NCBI GenBank assembly: GCA_023231475.1
Contig: JALJEE010002041.1
Coordinates: 1 to 64,000, forward strand
Length of the DNA stretch: 64,000 nt
Source: Seison nebaliae
Taxonomy: Eukaryota > Rotifera > Pararotatoria > Seisonacea > Seisonidae
Direction of reading: 5' to 3'
The notes below the pieces were generated by a model. It did no database searches, was not told where the DNA came from, and saw only the letters and a program-made list of their open reading frames with translations. The position numbers were made by a program, and so were the translations under genes. Numbering within the stretch: position 1 is the first letter of the stretch; every line of letters starts with the position of its first letter. Shown here piece by piece: positions 12,363 through 27,612 of the stretch.

Positions 12363-13127
12363 AAGTTCAAAGAATTTTCCAATTTTCTTCATTACTGGAC
12401 TGCCTATCACCTGTTTCTTTTTGATAATTTTTTCCCAATAACTAAAAAATTTACTTATCGCTGATTGTTCGATAACATCAATAATATTCTGCGATTTCTC
12501 TTCCGGACGTTTCAACTCATCATCTAATATGAAATTTACTAATTGTGCTCTCATATCTTCAGGCTGAGAATATGGTAAACGTAAATAATTTGCGAATGGT
12601 AAAGTACTATTCTCATCAGCAGACCAATAAACTGGTGGTCCTGCATAAATGTCATTTTTCGGTCGTTTTTCTTCAAATTTTCTTTGTTCTTCTTGTCGCA
12701 TATGTTTCAATTCCAGTTGCTCTTTGATTTCACCTATAATTAATTTGATATTGTGCTCGTCCGGTGATTTATCTCCAAATTTCGTCATTACTGTATATAA
12801 ATTCATACGTACGAGACCGATTTTCGGTTTAATACGACAAATGTCGAAAAATTCTTCTTTCGGAATATCATGATATAACATTGCTCTTAAGAATGTGCAA
12901 TATATTTTACAATTAAAATATGGTTCTATATTTGATATGAACGTTTCAATCCAACATCGACTCGTAGTACAACCAACAGGTACTACAGTCATTGGGTCAA
13001 TGGTTGGCAGATCATTTTTTGGATCGGGAGGTCCTAGTAGCCATGTTTGTTCAAAAGGTCTTGATTCATTTTCATTTCCAAAATTAATCTCATTAATTCC
13101 CTCTAATAGTTCGTTCAACGTTGTCAT
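12357..13127 (-). CDS. Unrecognised 256-residue protein
   Basis: A single uninterrupted frame with even composition and few low-complexity runs, so probably a real protein. I do not recognise it. Features: an early WLLGPPDP motif, then a Cys-containing segment (GCTTSRCWIETFI), a charged helix at about residues 140-165 (LELKHMRQEEQRKFEEKRP), and a C-terminal helical part (SKFFSYWEKIIKKKQVIG). No signal peptide or membrane segment. The GPPDP motif recalls COA8-type mitochondrial proteins, but the rest does not fit. It lies tail to tail with the 11123 gene, and the two coding regions overlap by six bases at 12357-12362. Confidence 0.55.
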   Translation of the reverse strand: MTTLNELLEGINEINFGNENESRPFEQTWLLGPPDPKNDLPTIDPMTVVPVGCTTSRCWIETFISNIEPYFNCKIYCTFLRAMLYHDIPKEEFFDICRIKPKIGLVRMNLYTVMTKFGDKSPDEHNIKLIIGEIKEQLELKHMRQEEQRKFEEKRPKNDIYAGPPVYWSADENSTLPFANYLRLPYSQPEDMRAQLVNFILDDELKRPEEKSQNIIDVIEQSAISKFFSYWEKIIKKKQVIGSPVMKKIGKFFELL

Positions 13128-13615
13128 TCCAAATAACTTATATGAACGAAGAAATTAGTTTTCGTTAAATTGATGAGCTTTTTGAGTTTGGTGGTTTAAT
13201 AAAATTAAATAAAATTTCAGTTGAATGATAACGAACGTTATTAATATTAATAAATAAAAGAGAATGCGCCCCCATTCAATTATTCGGAGAGCATCATATG
13301 TATAACTGTAAAGTAGAAAAATATATATTTATAGTAGAAATTATATTATTATATTATTAGGTTTTAAAATATGTTTCAACAAATAAACTTTCAACTTCAA
13401 CAAATTATTGATAAGGACCAAAGACATTTGTAAAATTTTCGTCTTATCGCCAGAAGTGTTTATAGTACAAGCGAGAAGCATTCAATTGTCATCGAGTAAA
13501 CTTTCGACTATGAAACATTTGCAACTCAGGACTAGAAACTTCTCACCAGTGTTTATTATAGGAACAAGAAAAAATTTTATTTTTCCTTGAAACACATTGT
13601 GATTTTAGTTAACTA
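13128..13615. other. Intergenic spacer
   Basis: AT-rich spacer upstream of the 12357-13127 gene and downstream of the pseudokinase stop. Small open frames here have no recognisable content. Confidence 0.4.
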
Positions 13616-16323
13616 TTAAGGACATAAATTCAAGTTATCGGTGATAAAGTTTGTTTGTGTATCATCTTGATAGAAATGAAGTTTCAAATGATAATTTGCA
13701 AATGAGTCAGGAGAAGAATCCAAATTACCAGAGGCACTTGGTTCGAATTGAGAGGGGAATTGTGATGTAGAAATGAGAGGTTGTGAAGGGACATGATAGC
13801 TACATACGTCAGTTGCATCATATTGGGTATCATCTTTCAATTTAGATACTGAAGATTTCTTTTTATCCAAATGTCTTTCATATTCATCTGGCCACTTATA
13901 AAGAACCAATGGCCAACGACCGATTTTGGCATTGGCATAAATTTTATTAAGTTCATACTTGTTCATCTTATTGGAAGGGAATTCAATTGATGGTATAGAG
14001 GAGAATGAAGTAGATTGGAATCCTCTATCAGAAACATTTAGTGATACGGATAACTTAGATAGAATGACGCTCAACGTATTATCAAATGTATCATTAGGTT
14101 TAGGTAATTCATAACTTCTTTGCAACATTCTAATTTGTTTCTCCAAATTCGAAACGATATTTTGTTGATATAATGCCAACTCTTTCTCCAAATGATTATT
14201 TACTGGAAAATCAGTCGAATTGAAGATACTCCATTTCATATCTAGTTTATGAAAATAATTACAAAAAGTGAAGGAAAAAGTTTGAAATTTGTCAACCTTT
14301 AAAATATGGATGTTTCTTTATTTCCTTTTGAGTAGACGATTGACCGGTCAGTATATTCTTTAGGAATCTTAATTCATTCATCTCGCAATGGATATTGGTA
14401 TTTGGTAGGATGATATTATTATCATAACCGTTTGATAACAATTTCCTTAACAATTGTTGTTGACTATGATTACATAAAGATAAGAGAAAGGTTTGTTCGC
14501 TGAAGAGAAATGTTGGTTTCTCTAAATAAAGTAATTCAAAGAATACGCATCCAAATTGCCACCACGTAAATCGTTTCCTTTCTTCAAGCAACTCTCTCTT
14601 TTGTTCTGTTGATGTCTTTAAACAATATTTCTCTTTACTTCTCTTCACATGAGCATTCTTATTGAAATGTTTCCATTTCAAATAATATAATTTTTCAAAA
14701 TTGACTGACAATCCCAGTCTCTTGTCCCATTGTCGAACGGGATCTTTTTCGTCCATATCACAAGTCTTAACGGATTGAATATAATTCGCAATGTTTATCA
14801 TCAACAATCGATCTTGTTTGTTCAACTGTAAATCTTCTGGTCCTTCAGTCAAATGAAATTTCATAATCGACTCATCATTTATCATTAGATGATGATGAGA
14901 AGTATCCGTCAACAATATTCTACCATTGACATTTATTAAGATATTTGATGTGCTAATGTTAATTTGTATTTCATAATTATCAGAATATAGGATATTTATC
15001 AAGTATTGAATTCCCAAAAAGATTTGGGCAGTTAAAAACTTCACATCTTCAGTAGCCAATTGTCCGCAATTGCAGTAGTCCAAAGCGTTAAATTGTTCTT
15101 TTGATCTTTTTCTGGCAATACGCTCACAAAATGGAGTTGTTTTACATCGATCTAAATATTTCTTTATGGATAATAATTCTGTTATTTGATTATCTCTCAT
15201 TACTTCCTTCAATCGTTTCGGTAATCGACTTCGACGATATTGAAGAAACTTTTCCAAATCCTGACAAAAGATGGCAGGTGATGTTGTCATGGAATAAGTT
15301 AAATCTAAAAAGAAAATGTTCATAGAAAAATTTTAAATTCTTTTTTAAATATACAACTTTCATATGAACGATTTGTGACATATGCATGATCAATGATTTG
15401 TTGGACAAACTGAACACCTCGATATTTGAAACGTTTGCGGTCGATGAACATTTTCATATGTAATCGTTGAATTGCTGATATGGTGCGTGAATAAATATCA
15501 GCCATACAACATTTAAGTTGTGCAGTTGAAACAAGAGTGGATGAATGACGATTAATTCGTAAAAGAACCATTTTCCCATTAAACTTGGTCGATTGACAAA
15601 TGTAATTTGTCGAATGTTCATCAGCTGTCAAAAGATAAATAGGCACCACTTTCAACGCTTTCGCTATTTTCGATGTGTTTCCCTCATAATTTTTCTCGAT
15701 TTGTTGTAATTGATATTTCGTTTCGAACTTTCTCATTTGCATCAATCGAGTATAAATATCGATATTTGCTACTTTCTCTTTACTCTCTAAACAATCGAAT
15801 TGTGACTTAATAGGGACTTGGTCTTTCTTTTTTTTACATAACCGTTTTTCTTCTTGCAATCCTTTAAGTAATGTTTTGATATGATTAAATTTCGATTTTT
15901 CAAATTGTTGACGAGCACATTCAATAATTCGATCGTGGTACGTTGAATAACGATAACTAATATTACCACAATTTCTATACATGTTCTTTAAACTTTCCTT
16001 CGATTTATGAACTGGCGGTCCACCCATCGATCTTCGAAAACGTGTTCTATTACCCTGAGTAAAATGGACATAAATATATTTTCGTTCACTGATCTGGAAG
16101 GAGGAATATGCAGAATCTTGATAGCCTTTCTTAATCGAAAATAATATCCGATGTTGTTTTAATAGAGTTTCTACTTTCATCATATTCTTAAGGGTGGAAA
16201 CTAGGACAAAGGAAGATTATGATACTCTGAACTTAATTTTAAACCATTTGGAAAATAATGTTTTTCTGTCAATGGTGAACGGAATTTGGAAGAATCGAGA
16301 TGGTTATTATTAATATTCGTCAT
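13616..16323 (-). CDS. AGC-type pseudokinase, RPS6KC1/S6KL-like
   Basis: Four exons in phase on the minus strand: 16323-16245, 16200-15358, 15304-14297, 14241-13616; 851 residues. The middle and C-terminal parts have the layout of an AGC kinase: a beta-3-like strand (MVLLRINR), a catalytic-loop equivalent (QINISTSNILINVNGRILLTD), an F-helix (RFTWWQFGCVFFELLYLEKP) and an AGC-style exit (KKHPYFKDMKWSIF), where the last joins across an intron. All three catalytic signatures are degraded: the VAIK Lys is Arg, HRD is QIN, and DFG is DTS. It should therefore be catalytically dead. In layout it resembles RPS6KC1/Drosophila S6KL, but the N-terminal half (about 290 residues, basic and helical) shows no PX domain that I can see. 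It is next to S6K on the same strand. Confidence 0.65.
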
Positions 16324-17255
16324 ATCATTTACAAACTAAATATCGAATAATTATAAAGAAAAATTATTAAATTGTCGAAATAGAATTGTATTCGTTGAAC
16401 TAAATTTGGAAATGAAATGGAAAACGGAAATTTTAATTTTCTTGATTAGAGAAACTTGATTAATGATATCCACTTTAACTGATCATGAGAATTAAGAGTA
16501 GAATTGAATGAAAATAATTTATATAAGTTTATTTATTATCGAGAAATATTACATGAGAAAGAAAAGAAATGGAGTAAATAGAAGAATATCATATGAATGA
16601 CAACGACTGATGATCAAAAATTAAACAATCGCACGAAAGACAATTCTAGTAATAGACTAATAAATGATTTGCTGATGTTATCATCAAATTAAGAATTGGG
16701 AATCAAATATTAATTCTGTACTATTAGAAATGTGTTTGTGGATTGTTGTCAAATGTAAATCCAATCGATGACAATTAAATGATGATGAAATAACTAAAAG
16801 GATAATACATATTCTCAAACCGTCCATGAAATAATAGTTATTAATGTATATTTTGTTACTGTTATATTGTGGTAATAGAACGTCTAACAGTTTTGTAATG
16901 AAATTCAATTTCTTCAATGAAGAAATCTTAATCATTAATATTCAATCGATAATGACGATGATGATGATATTGATGATGATGAAAGAAAAGATAATAATAA
17001 AAAGAATAATGATGTGTACACCGGTCGAATTTCGTACAGTTGCATTAAAAGGTTAGAGTTTCTTTAAAAATCAATTTCGAATATTTTTAAATTGACGAAA
17101 TTCAATCCAAAACTATATTTTTCTTATCAATAATTTTCGACATGTTACATGCAATCTCAATATTGGTAAGCCAGTTCGTTTTTTATTCGTTGAGGTTTCT
17201 CAATTCGAATCGGTTCAGTTTTACCTAAAATTTATTAGTGATCACTATAATAAAT
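16324..17255. other. Spacer between pseudokinase and S6K
   Basis: AT-rich. A GAT/GATGAT-type run lies at about 16955-16985. This is upstream of the pseudokinase start and downstream of the S6K stop, both on the minus strand. No exon seen. Confidence 0.4.
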
Positions 17256-19676
<2,421 letters not shown>

Positions 19677-22600
19677 TTACGAATTGCACGTAAGAAACAG
19701 AATAAAGTGTAAAACTTAAAAAGCTTTAGTCTTTTTTTATTCTTCTAAATTAATGAAAATAAATAAAGATTAATCATTCTTTGAAGTCTTAATACATCAA
19801 TTATCTATTCCATCGCAACGATTATATGTCTCAATTAATCAATATATATGATAGATATTCAATCATTTGAAGACGAGACTTATTTCTTCAGGAAATAATA
19901 AAAGAATATTTAATTATAATCAATAAGAGAATAACTAACTGTATTCAATTGAGTACTTAATAAAACGATTAAAAAACTCCCACCAAGTTTTTAGTTGAAT
20001 GTCTATGACAATGTCTACGGAAAATAATATCAAATATTTATCTTATTTATTTCCTTCACTTGAATTTAACTCAATATCTCAAATTAGAACTCTAATTCTA
20101 ATCAATAATATTTACAAATATCACTCGTTTATGTAGCATAACATCAATAATCTATCGAAGTTCATTTGAATAAAGATAATTCATCTACGCAAAAGAAGAA
20201 CAACATATTTCAATAAACAACGAATGCATAGATGCTATTTCATAGTAACATATTAATTATTATCTTGATTCTCATATATCTCATCAAAGAAGAAAAAAGA
20301 CTTAATCATTAAAGAAATTTTTTTCCCATTATTCTCGAACACAGCATATTAAATTCATTGAATTTCAATAGATTCCTCCCCGCTTATGATTTCCTTTGAA
20401 TATTCCTTCTTCACCATTTATTAATTAGTCGTTAGAAGACATTTATTCTACAATTCCCAATAAGTTATCCATCGAATAAACAATGAAAATAAGAAGAGTA
20501 TTTGTGAAATGGACGAACCGAATGAAGAAGAATAAAATGTTCAATGAATATATTACGCAAAAATTAAATGAAGGGAACGTTCAATTTGAACATACTATCA
20601 CATACGGAAATATACACAATTCTTTTGTGTGAGACGATAGATAGATAGACAAATAAGAAAATGGACATTTCATTCAAAAGAATTTTTGGATTTACGACAG
20701 TTTTACATCACATTCATTAACAAATATAAGAATTAATTGATTAACTTAAATTTTAATTAGATTAATTATCCTAAAAGTTGTAAAAAAATATTGTTCTTGT
20801 AACATACCATGGAATACGCAACAATCATTCTATGCAAATTTGGATAAATCGAAGTAAAATTGTCCATTGTAGAAAAAAGTAAAATTTTTACTAATATTCG
20901 AATAAATTCTATTAAAATACAACCAATCTCTTGTACAACTTTTATTTTTTTTGAAATTAATTACATAAGTTTTATTGTTCCAATGAACATAAATAACTTG
21001 AAATATACGTAAATGTAAATGGTGGAAAGGAGGAAGTTTCTTTACGAAATATTTCGGTTTTGTTTTCGTAAGGGAGAACTAAACAACGGCTTATGCAGTA
21101 GAAATGACTGGTGGCGAGGAAGAAAGTGCATCTGAACATTTTCAGTTTTGAGGTATTTTAATATGAAACTAATCTTTTATCTGAAAGCAATATGGAGAAT
21201 GATAAATAAATCAGATATTAAATAGGAATGCATAAACCAAGAATAAATGCATAAATAACTGGAGAAAGCGGAGGGGAATTTCTCGTGAATAAAATTAGAC
21301 GCCCAAACAAATACGGAAAATGGACGACGTACGTATAGTAATCTCCTAATTGTAAATCCTTCATTATTATTAATTTTTAGTTCCTTTCTAATCTATTCTC
21401 TGCATATACACATATGAACCTCTTATCATTAAACTTCGTATATTGACCTAATGAAATGATAATGAATTGAACGGGCGAGGAGCCAACATCGAACTACGAA
21501 ACTTTGCTTCTTCTCTTAATCATTTCCTCTTCTACTCCACCACCATACACATACGTACACGTCAAGGTAGACGGACAGAATTATTGTGTCAGTCCAGTTA
21601 ATATAATAATTCATTCTACACTAATATTATTCATTCATCCAATTATTCTTCCATTCAATTCTCCTTCCCATATTGGTGTCTAGAAATTTTCATTCCATTC
21701 AATGTGCAACATACATATATAATTTTGGAACGGTATGTTGTTCGATAGACATATTTCCGTCTCAAAATTATTTCTTTATTAATAAAAATAAAATATATGT
21801 GAGTAAGTTGAGAAAAGTAGCACCCAATGTTTATCATTACTACGATATTCATTCAGTCGCTTAACTCCACGCGTCCAATTTATAACATTGAAATATTTCC
21901 TTTACACACAAGATGAAATGTAAAAGAAGTAATATTCAACTACTTTCCCATTTTGTCTTATACATGCCAATGTATACACATGACTTCTTATCTTTCGACA
22001 CACATACACACATATATACACACACACACATAAATAGTTATGTTAAGTGTTCATACTCATGTATGATTGTTACTACGTAAGAGTTTATATACACAATTTC
22101 ATTCATTCATTGCCCCCACATAAACATCCTACATGTATTTACGTATGTGCTTACGTATGAAATTCGCTCCATATACCAATGACTACGAGAGATTGTTAAA
22201 TAAAACAGTTCAACTACTTATATCGATATACATATGCGGATATTATAAGAGAAATCTCCTTCATTCATCTACTTCTTATTATTTCTTATACGAATGGAAA
22301 TGAATAAATCATGTCACAATAATAACCGCCCTTATTCTTGAACGCCTATCATAAGGTCCATTAAATGGGCCTTGCCTAAACTAAAAGTTTTCAAGAATAT
22401 TTCATTCTTTTAACATTTCCTCCTTCTCATTCCCAACAAATCTATTATATTTTTCGGAGAAATTTTTTCCTCCTCAACAAAGAACTTATTTCTTGGAAAC
22501 TTATTTGATTGAATAATATTAGTTTAATTCATCTAAAACTAAGTTACTCCTCTAATATTCATATTATGAAAGGTATTGTGGTACTATTGTGTTTGGACGA

Positions 22601-23870
22601 TTAAAATACTAAAACAGGTTATAGTAGACGAATTGTTGTAAGACTAACAGAAAAAGGGACAACGTCAATAATTATTAATACAAAAAGAAACTTGCATCAA
22701 AATACAATCGCAAAAAACGTTAACTAGCGAAATACTTGAAAAAAATTATAAATATTTCTCTTAAAATAAATATAGACTTATCTAGAATTAAAGTTAACAA
22801 AAAAAATTCGCTAGTAATACTATGATTTTCTAGTTATGTCCTTCCTTCGTCTTTTCTCCTTCAAACGATGCCAGGTTTGTTTAAAGAAGAGAATTTTCTT
22901 TCTGATATATCTTTTTAGTTCGTTTAGAATAATTTATTGGAACAGAACTGCATTAAACAAGTGTTACTTCTGTGTGAATAAAATTAAAATTCCGTCGTCA
23001 TAAACGCAGAATGAAAAAAAATGATTTTTTTATTTGAGAAATTAATTTTTCAAATTATTCAACAAACTTTCCGGGTGAACAATTGGAATAATAAAAAAAA
23101 TCGATTCATATACAACATCGATTGTAACATAATTCGTTACAATTGGAAAAAATACAATATAGCTCGAATATTTTATGGTATTTCTGAATGAAACTTTTAG
23201 TTCATCGTTAATTTTTTCGTGAGCGAAGGAAGTTGGGGGAGAAAAAGAATGAATTGGAATCGTCTTGAATCAAAATTGAATGAACGTATGATTAGTCCAA
23301 GATGCACGACGACTTTATTTCAGAACAAATCAAACGTAATTGAATAAAACAAAGAAAATAAATTGTTATGGTCAGATGAGACATATTCAATGGAATAGAC
23401 GGAAAAAAGGAAATGTGATAGGAGTATACCTCAGTTTCTGCTTCAAAAATAAGAAACAGATAAAAAAATAATTTTCATTCAGGAAACTGAAATTATTCCT
23501 AAATTTATTAATATGTTTATGAAATTATAGTAAGATGTGGAGAGCAATAGAAAAGGAACAACATAGTCCAAATCAGAATTAATTAATATTTCCGCGAACA
23601 AATATTACATACAAATGTGTATGTTGTACAAAATTGTTGTTATAATTTTACGAGTCTCATATAATGTTAGTAAAAATAATACTTCTCTTTTATTTTCATT
23701 CATCTTTACTATAAACGATCCACAAGTTTTTATGAAACTAAAATAAAAACAGGAGAATTTAAATTTTAAGCTGTATGATTTTGGTAATTTGAAATTTTGT
23801 TTCTTTAAGGAAAATTCAAGCAAGCATTTTTTTCTAAATTTAAATTTCCATATCGTCGATTGTTTGGAGA
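19677..23870. other. 4.2 kb intergenic region
   Basis: AT-rich with no recognisable exon on either strand. A CA/TA microsatellite sits at about 21999-22032. Short open frames (21655-21864, 23605-23823) have no family resemblance. It may contain regulatory DNA for S6K, which is transcribed away from it, and for POLD3. Confidence 0.5.
21999..22032. repeat. CA/TA microsatellite
   Basis: Interrupted dinucleotide tract of CA with a short TATA block in the middle, in the gene-free region between S6K and POLD3. Confidence 0.8.
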
Positions 23871-24767
23871 ATGGATGAGCTTAAATGTCTCGAGAATTAT
23901 GTTTGTGATAATAATCTTCGTTTAATAACATACCATTGTATCGATACGGTGCTCGAGACGAATGAATTGAGAGATTTAGAAGAGAAAGAGAAAATCTTGA
24001 AAGATTTTCTGAATCATTGGAATGAAAATGAGAAACATGAACGATTCTATCCAGTGTATCGATTATATGGGAAAGTTGATGGAACAGATAATTTGATTTC
24101 ATTATTTTGTACTGAACAAACGTTGCCGGAGAATCATGAGTGCCACATGAGAATTATTGGAAATAAATTATTTGGCGTCGGTGCAAATGAGAAATGTCAT
24201 ATCAGTTGGGAAGAAATGGTGAAATTTATGGAAATTCAACAACCTGATCAACATAATTCGTCGACAAACGGAAATGTTGAAGAAGAACAATTAATCATCA
24301 ATTCGGATGATAAGAAAAAAATGGATGAAAATCCTTCAACCGTTTCCGATGATAAAATTGAGAACAGGGGAAAATTGATGAAGATCAATTCAATGGAAGA
24401 AGAAAAGAAGAAGATGAATAAGAATGAAATGAAGAAGCAAAATTCAAAAGATGAACAAATCACTAAAATGTTTCAAAAGAAAGAGAAGAATCTTCGAAAT
24501 AAACGTTCAGTTCATGAAGAGAATGGAGAAGAGGAGAAGCAGAAAGAGAATATTTTTGATAAGAATCCATCAAAAAAACGAAAAAATCTTCCTGTCAAAA
24601 CAGAAAGATTCACCGATGATAACGGCTTTGATGTGATCCGCACTACTAAAAATGTGACAAACAGTGAAAAGAAGAAAGGAAAATCATCAACAATGAAAAC
24701 TGAAAACAGTTCCAAGAGACCTCAACAAGCAAATATATCAATTATGCAATTTATTAAAAAGAAATGA
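23871..24767 (+). CDS. POLD3: DNA polymerase delta subunit 3-like
   Basis: 298 residues, intronless. POLD3 (p66) links the DNA polymerase delta catalytic core to PCNA. The N-terminus (MDELKCLENYVCDNNLRLITY, about residues 1-120) fits the winged-helix domain that binds POLD2, resembling human LENIDEFVTDQNKIVTYKWL. Residues about 140-270 are a Lys/Glu-rich disordered middle. A segment TERFTDDNGFDVI matches the acidic patch before the C-terminus in POLD3. The extreme C-terminus QQANISIMQFIKKK is in the place of the PCNA-interacting peptide, but the usual Phe-Phe pair is not intact, so PCNA binding may be weak or use another register. Length is short compared with 466 in human, with the loss in the disordered part. 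Confidence 0.75.
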   Translation: MDELKCLENYVCDNNLRLITYHCIDTVLETNELRDLEEKEKILKDFLNHWNENEKHERFYPVYRLYGKVDGTDNLISLFCTEQTLPENHECHMRIIGNKLFGVGANEKCHISWEEMVKFMEIQQPDQHNSSTNGNVEEEQLIINSDDKKKMDENPSTVSDDKIENRGKLMKINSMEEEKKKMNKNEMKKQNSKDEQITKMFQKKEKNLRNKRSVHEENGEEEKQKENIFDKNPSKKRKNLPVKTERFTDDNGFDVIRTTKNVTNSEKKKGKSSTMKTENSSKRPQQANISIMQFIKKK

Positions 24768-25263
24768 AATTCTTCTATTTTCTCTATATATTTATCTTAT
24801 CCCAAATATCATTCTACTCATCTATTTTTTTCTCGGTCAATTGACAGTTATCAGTTTTTTATTATTCCAAATCTATTTTTATTTTTGTAATTTAAAATTT
24901 GAAATCTCATCTCATATTTTCCATTTGGTAGATTCCATTCCGTTTTCTAATTTCCTCTTCATTAGTTTTCAAAAAATGTTTTCCAAGAAAATTGTATGAA
25001 AGAAAATTTGAAGAAAAACAAAGTTAGTAAAAGATTTTTATAAAAAATTTCTAATTTGATGATAATATGATGATAAAGTTATTAGATGATTTTATTGATT
25101 TCTTATCATATCATGTAAAAGCAGAATTAATCATGTTAAGATGTTTCTAAAAGTTTATGATTATTTATCTAATCTTCTCTCTGAATTTATCTTCAAATAC
25201 TTTATCAAATATTTTTCATTTCCTATTTTCATTCTTTATTATCGTTTATCATTCGTCTAGAAA

Positions 25264-26018
25264 ATGATGGGAAATATTCAATATTTATTCTATTCAATTA
25301 TTCTATTAATTCCAATTATTTATTCATCCACTGATGGAAATGATAAAGAGAAGAAGAAGAACTATGAAATCGAATTAATCGGCAATGGATTCCATCGGTT
25401 TCTCTTTAATATTCTTAATGAAAAATTGTTAATTTATTCTCAGATCTCTCAATTTAATAAGAGAGAAGGGACAATCAATTTCAAATTGTTCGATAAGTTA
25501 TCGATTGAACTTCATTCGATTATTTGTCGATCGATACGAATTGGAAAGAGAAGATTATGAAGTTAATTATGAGGATGAAAAGAATTTAAAAAAATGTTTT
25601 AGATAATCGAACCGGAATTGTCCCATGAATTGTTTGATGTCGAGAAAAATTATTTCAGTTCAACTGAAAATAAATTTATTCGATTAACAATTCGATTGAA
25701 CTCGGAGAAAAGGAATCAAGTCAAATTACCCCTCCATTCAAGATATCCGTCTTTCTTCAATCGATTCTCTTCCTACATTTTCCCATTTTCATTGAACAGT
25801 GTCGAATTGAAGATGAACGTTAATAAAGATTTCTTTATTTTTCCTTCTTATTCTTCTGCTTTTAAAAGATGGGAAAAGACTTTGAATGGCTCCTCCCAAT
25901 CGGATCATTCACAACAAGTGACAAGGGCAATTTTTTAGAATTTAATTTGATAATGTTCTTTGTTTTCACGTCATATCTCTTCGGCGCCTATAAATTATTA
26001 AAGGAAATAAATCTTTAG
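25264..26018 (+). CDS. PIGX: GPI mannosyltransferase I subunit PIG-X
   Basis: Four exons in phase: 25264-25397, 25444-25561, 25603-25818, 25869-26018; 205 residues (258 in human). PIG-X is the ER membrane partner that stabilises PIG-M, which adds the first mannose to GPI anchors. Visible: a signal peptide (residues about 5-21), GNGFHR, the family hallmark LFVDRYELERED, then LPLHSRYPS (human LPVHCRYHRP), LPIG before the membrane, and a single C-terminal transmembrane helix (NLIMFFVFTSYLFGAY) with a short basic tail. Without splicing the frame is broken three times; each break is repaired by a GT..AG intron of 41-50 bases, all starting GTT. The models for the last two introns rest on family fit. 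Confidence 0.82.
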
Positions 26019-26150
26019 CTTTTCATCGACCTAATGAAATGACTTAAAATTATTTCAAATGTCCTCCTACTTGGTCGAATTATTTCAACGTAGAATTCGT
26101 TATCTGGAGTTCACGAGAAATTGATAGTGGAAAATTTTGAATTTTGCAGA

Positions 26151-26552
26151 ATGTTGAACGTATTCTATTTCTTCATTTTTTGTCTTCTTTGTCTTCTGTT
26201 GAAAATGCCATTGGATTTGAGAGATTTAATAAGAAATGAATATCAATCCTTATATGAAAGTGACATGAGAATGAAAACGAATAACTCGCAACTACTTCTA
26301 AATATTATGGAACAATTAGATGAATTGAATGTGAAACATACGGCATCAGTGAAGAAGGAATTGAACGATATCTTCTACGACGTACTACTCAATCAACAAT
26401 GGAACATTATTTACCGATTTTATTTATTCTGTATCCAATTCCTTCCAAAACTCTATCACTATTCCACTCTTTGTCTTCCAAGAATTTCTTTTATTGCTTT
26501 CAGATTTTATCTTTTGCTTTGTAGTTTTATTGCGTGGCAATTAGTTCATTGA
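26151..26552 (+). CDS. Unrecognised small membrane protein
   Basis: 133 residues from the first ATG, which directly follows a TTTTGCAG acceptor-like string, so an untranslated or short coding exon may lie upstream. I do not recognise the family. The N-terminal 22 residues are strongly hydrophobic (a signal anchor or signal peptide). Residues about 25-75 are charged and helical (LRDLIRNEY, LLNIMEQLDELNVKH). Residues about 85-131 are again hydrophobic with aromatic residues and could form one or two membrane helices. The gene lies in a 600-base gap between PIG-X and NMNAT, on the same strand. Confidence 0.45.
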   Translation: MLNVFYFFIFCLLCLLLKMPLDLRDLIRNEYQSLYESDMRMKTNNSQLLLNIMEQLDELNVKHTASVKKELNDIFYDVLLNQQWNIIYRFYLFCIQFLPKLYHYSTLCLPRISFIAFRFYLLLCSFIAWQLVH

Positions 26553-26652
26553 AATAATTTTGTTTTTTTTTTTTGCAACAATTCTTTTATTAAATCATTT
26601 ACATCATAAAATATTTCAATTTTTTTTTCTTGAAGACATTTTATTCATCGAA

Positions 26653-27330
26653 ATGAAAAATCTTCATGTGGTTATTGGTTGTGGATCATTCAATCCGATA
26701 ACATATAAACATTTACGATTATTTGAATTGGCCAGAGATGAATTGTTGGAACGATGGAAGAATGAGAGGAAGTCAATAGAATCATTCAATATTCATGGAA
26801 TTATTTCTACTGTTCATGATAATTATAAAAAAAAGAATTTGATTTCATCATTTCATCGAAATAAAATCATCGAATTATCTCTCAACGATAAAATGTCGAA
26901 GAAGAATTGGATAAAATTGAATAAATGGGAATCGGAAGAATGTAACGATTGGACGAGAACGTTAAAGGTTCTTGATCATTTTCATGATTCTTATGAGAAA
27001 AAAGCGCAAATTTTTTTATTGTGCGGTTCCGATGTGTTGGAATCGATGTCGGATGGTATTGTTTGGTCAAAAGATGATCTTACGGAAATTTTCGATAAAT
27101 ATCTTTTGATTTGTATCAAAAGAAAAGGATCGAAATGTTTAAGTGAATTATTGAAAGAAAATGATTTTCTTAAACGATTTTCTGAAAGAATCATTGAAAT
27201 AGAAGAATGGGTCCACAATGATATGAGTTCAACGATCGTTCGAAATGCAATAAAGGAAAATCGGACTATTCGATATTTGATTCCTGATGAAGCGATCGAT
27301 TATATTTATTCCAATAATTTATACAAATAA
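26653..27330 (+). CDS. NMNAT: Nicotinamide/nicotinate mononucleotide adenylyltransferase
   Basis: 225 residues, intronless. NMNAT joins NMN (or NaMN) with ATP to make NAD (or NaAD), the last step shared by the NAD pathways. Visible: the nucleotidyltransferase P-loop-like motif GCGSFNPITYKHLRLFELARD (residues about 10-30) with its KH in the place of the usual xH of the (H/T)xxH motif, an internal FLLCGSDVLES, and the C-terminal SSTIVRNAI...VRYLIPD-type motif (here SSTIVRNAIKENRTIRYLIP). The frame is open to 26560 with no earlier ATG; this ATG gives a start close to the Rossmann strand, as in animal NMNATs. Short for the family (about 250-300), which suggests a cytosolic/nuclear form without an extra targeting insert. 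Confidence 0.93.
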   Translation: MKNLHVVIGCGSFNPITYKHLRLFELARDELLERWKNERKSIESFNIHGIISTVHDNYKKKNLISSFHRNKIIELSLNDKMSKKNWIKLNKWESEECNDWTRTLKVLDHFHDSYEKKAQIFLLCGSDVLESMSDGIVWSKDDLTEIFDKYLLICIKRKGSKCLSELLKENDFLKRFSERIIEIEEWVHNDMSSTIVRNAIKENRTIRYLIPDEAIDYIYSNNLYK

Positions 27331-27612
27331 CTTTCTTTTTTTCTAAATTTTTCTACTTTGTCTTTTCTCGTCATTTTTTAAATTTCCAATTTTTAATTTT
27401 TTTAGTCATTCTCAAAATATTCGTATTTTATTCAATCGTAATTCTTCTGGTGCATGTCATTTTATTCGTTCAACTTTATATTTCTTTGATTGTAGAATTT
27501 CTTTTCTAATTTTATAAGAAACAATTAAGAATGTTCCGTTTTAACAAAGCGGCAATTCCTTTAGTTAGTAATTTTAGTGTTGAATAGGAACAATTCAATT
27601 TGATGATTTTAG

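Noticed and set aside
12357-13127. COA8 (apoptogenic protein 1) assignment from the GPPDP motif
   Set aside because: Only the short motif fits; the rest of the protein lacks the COA8 pattern.
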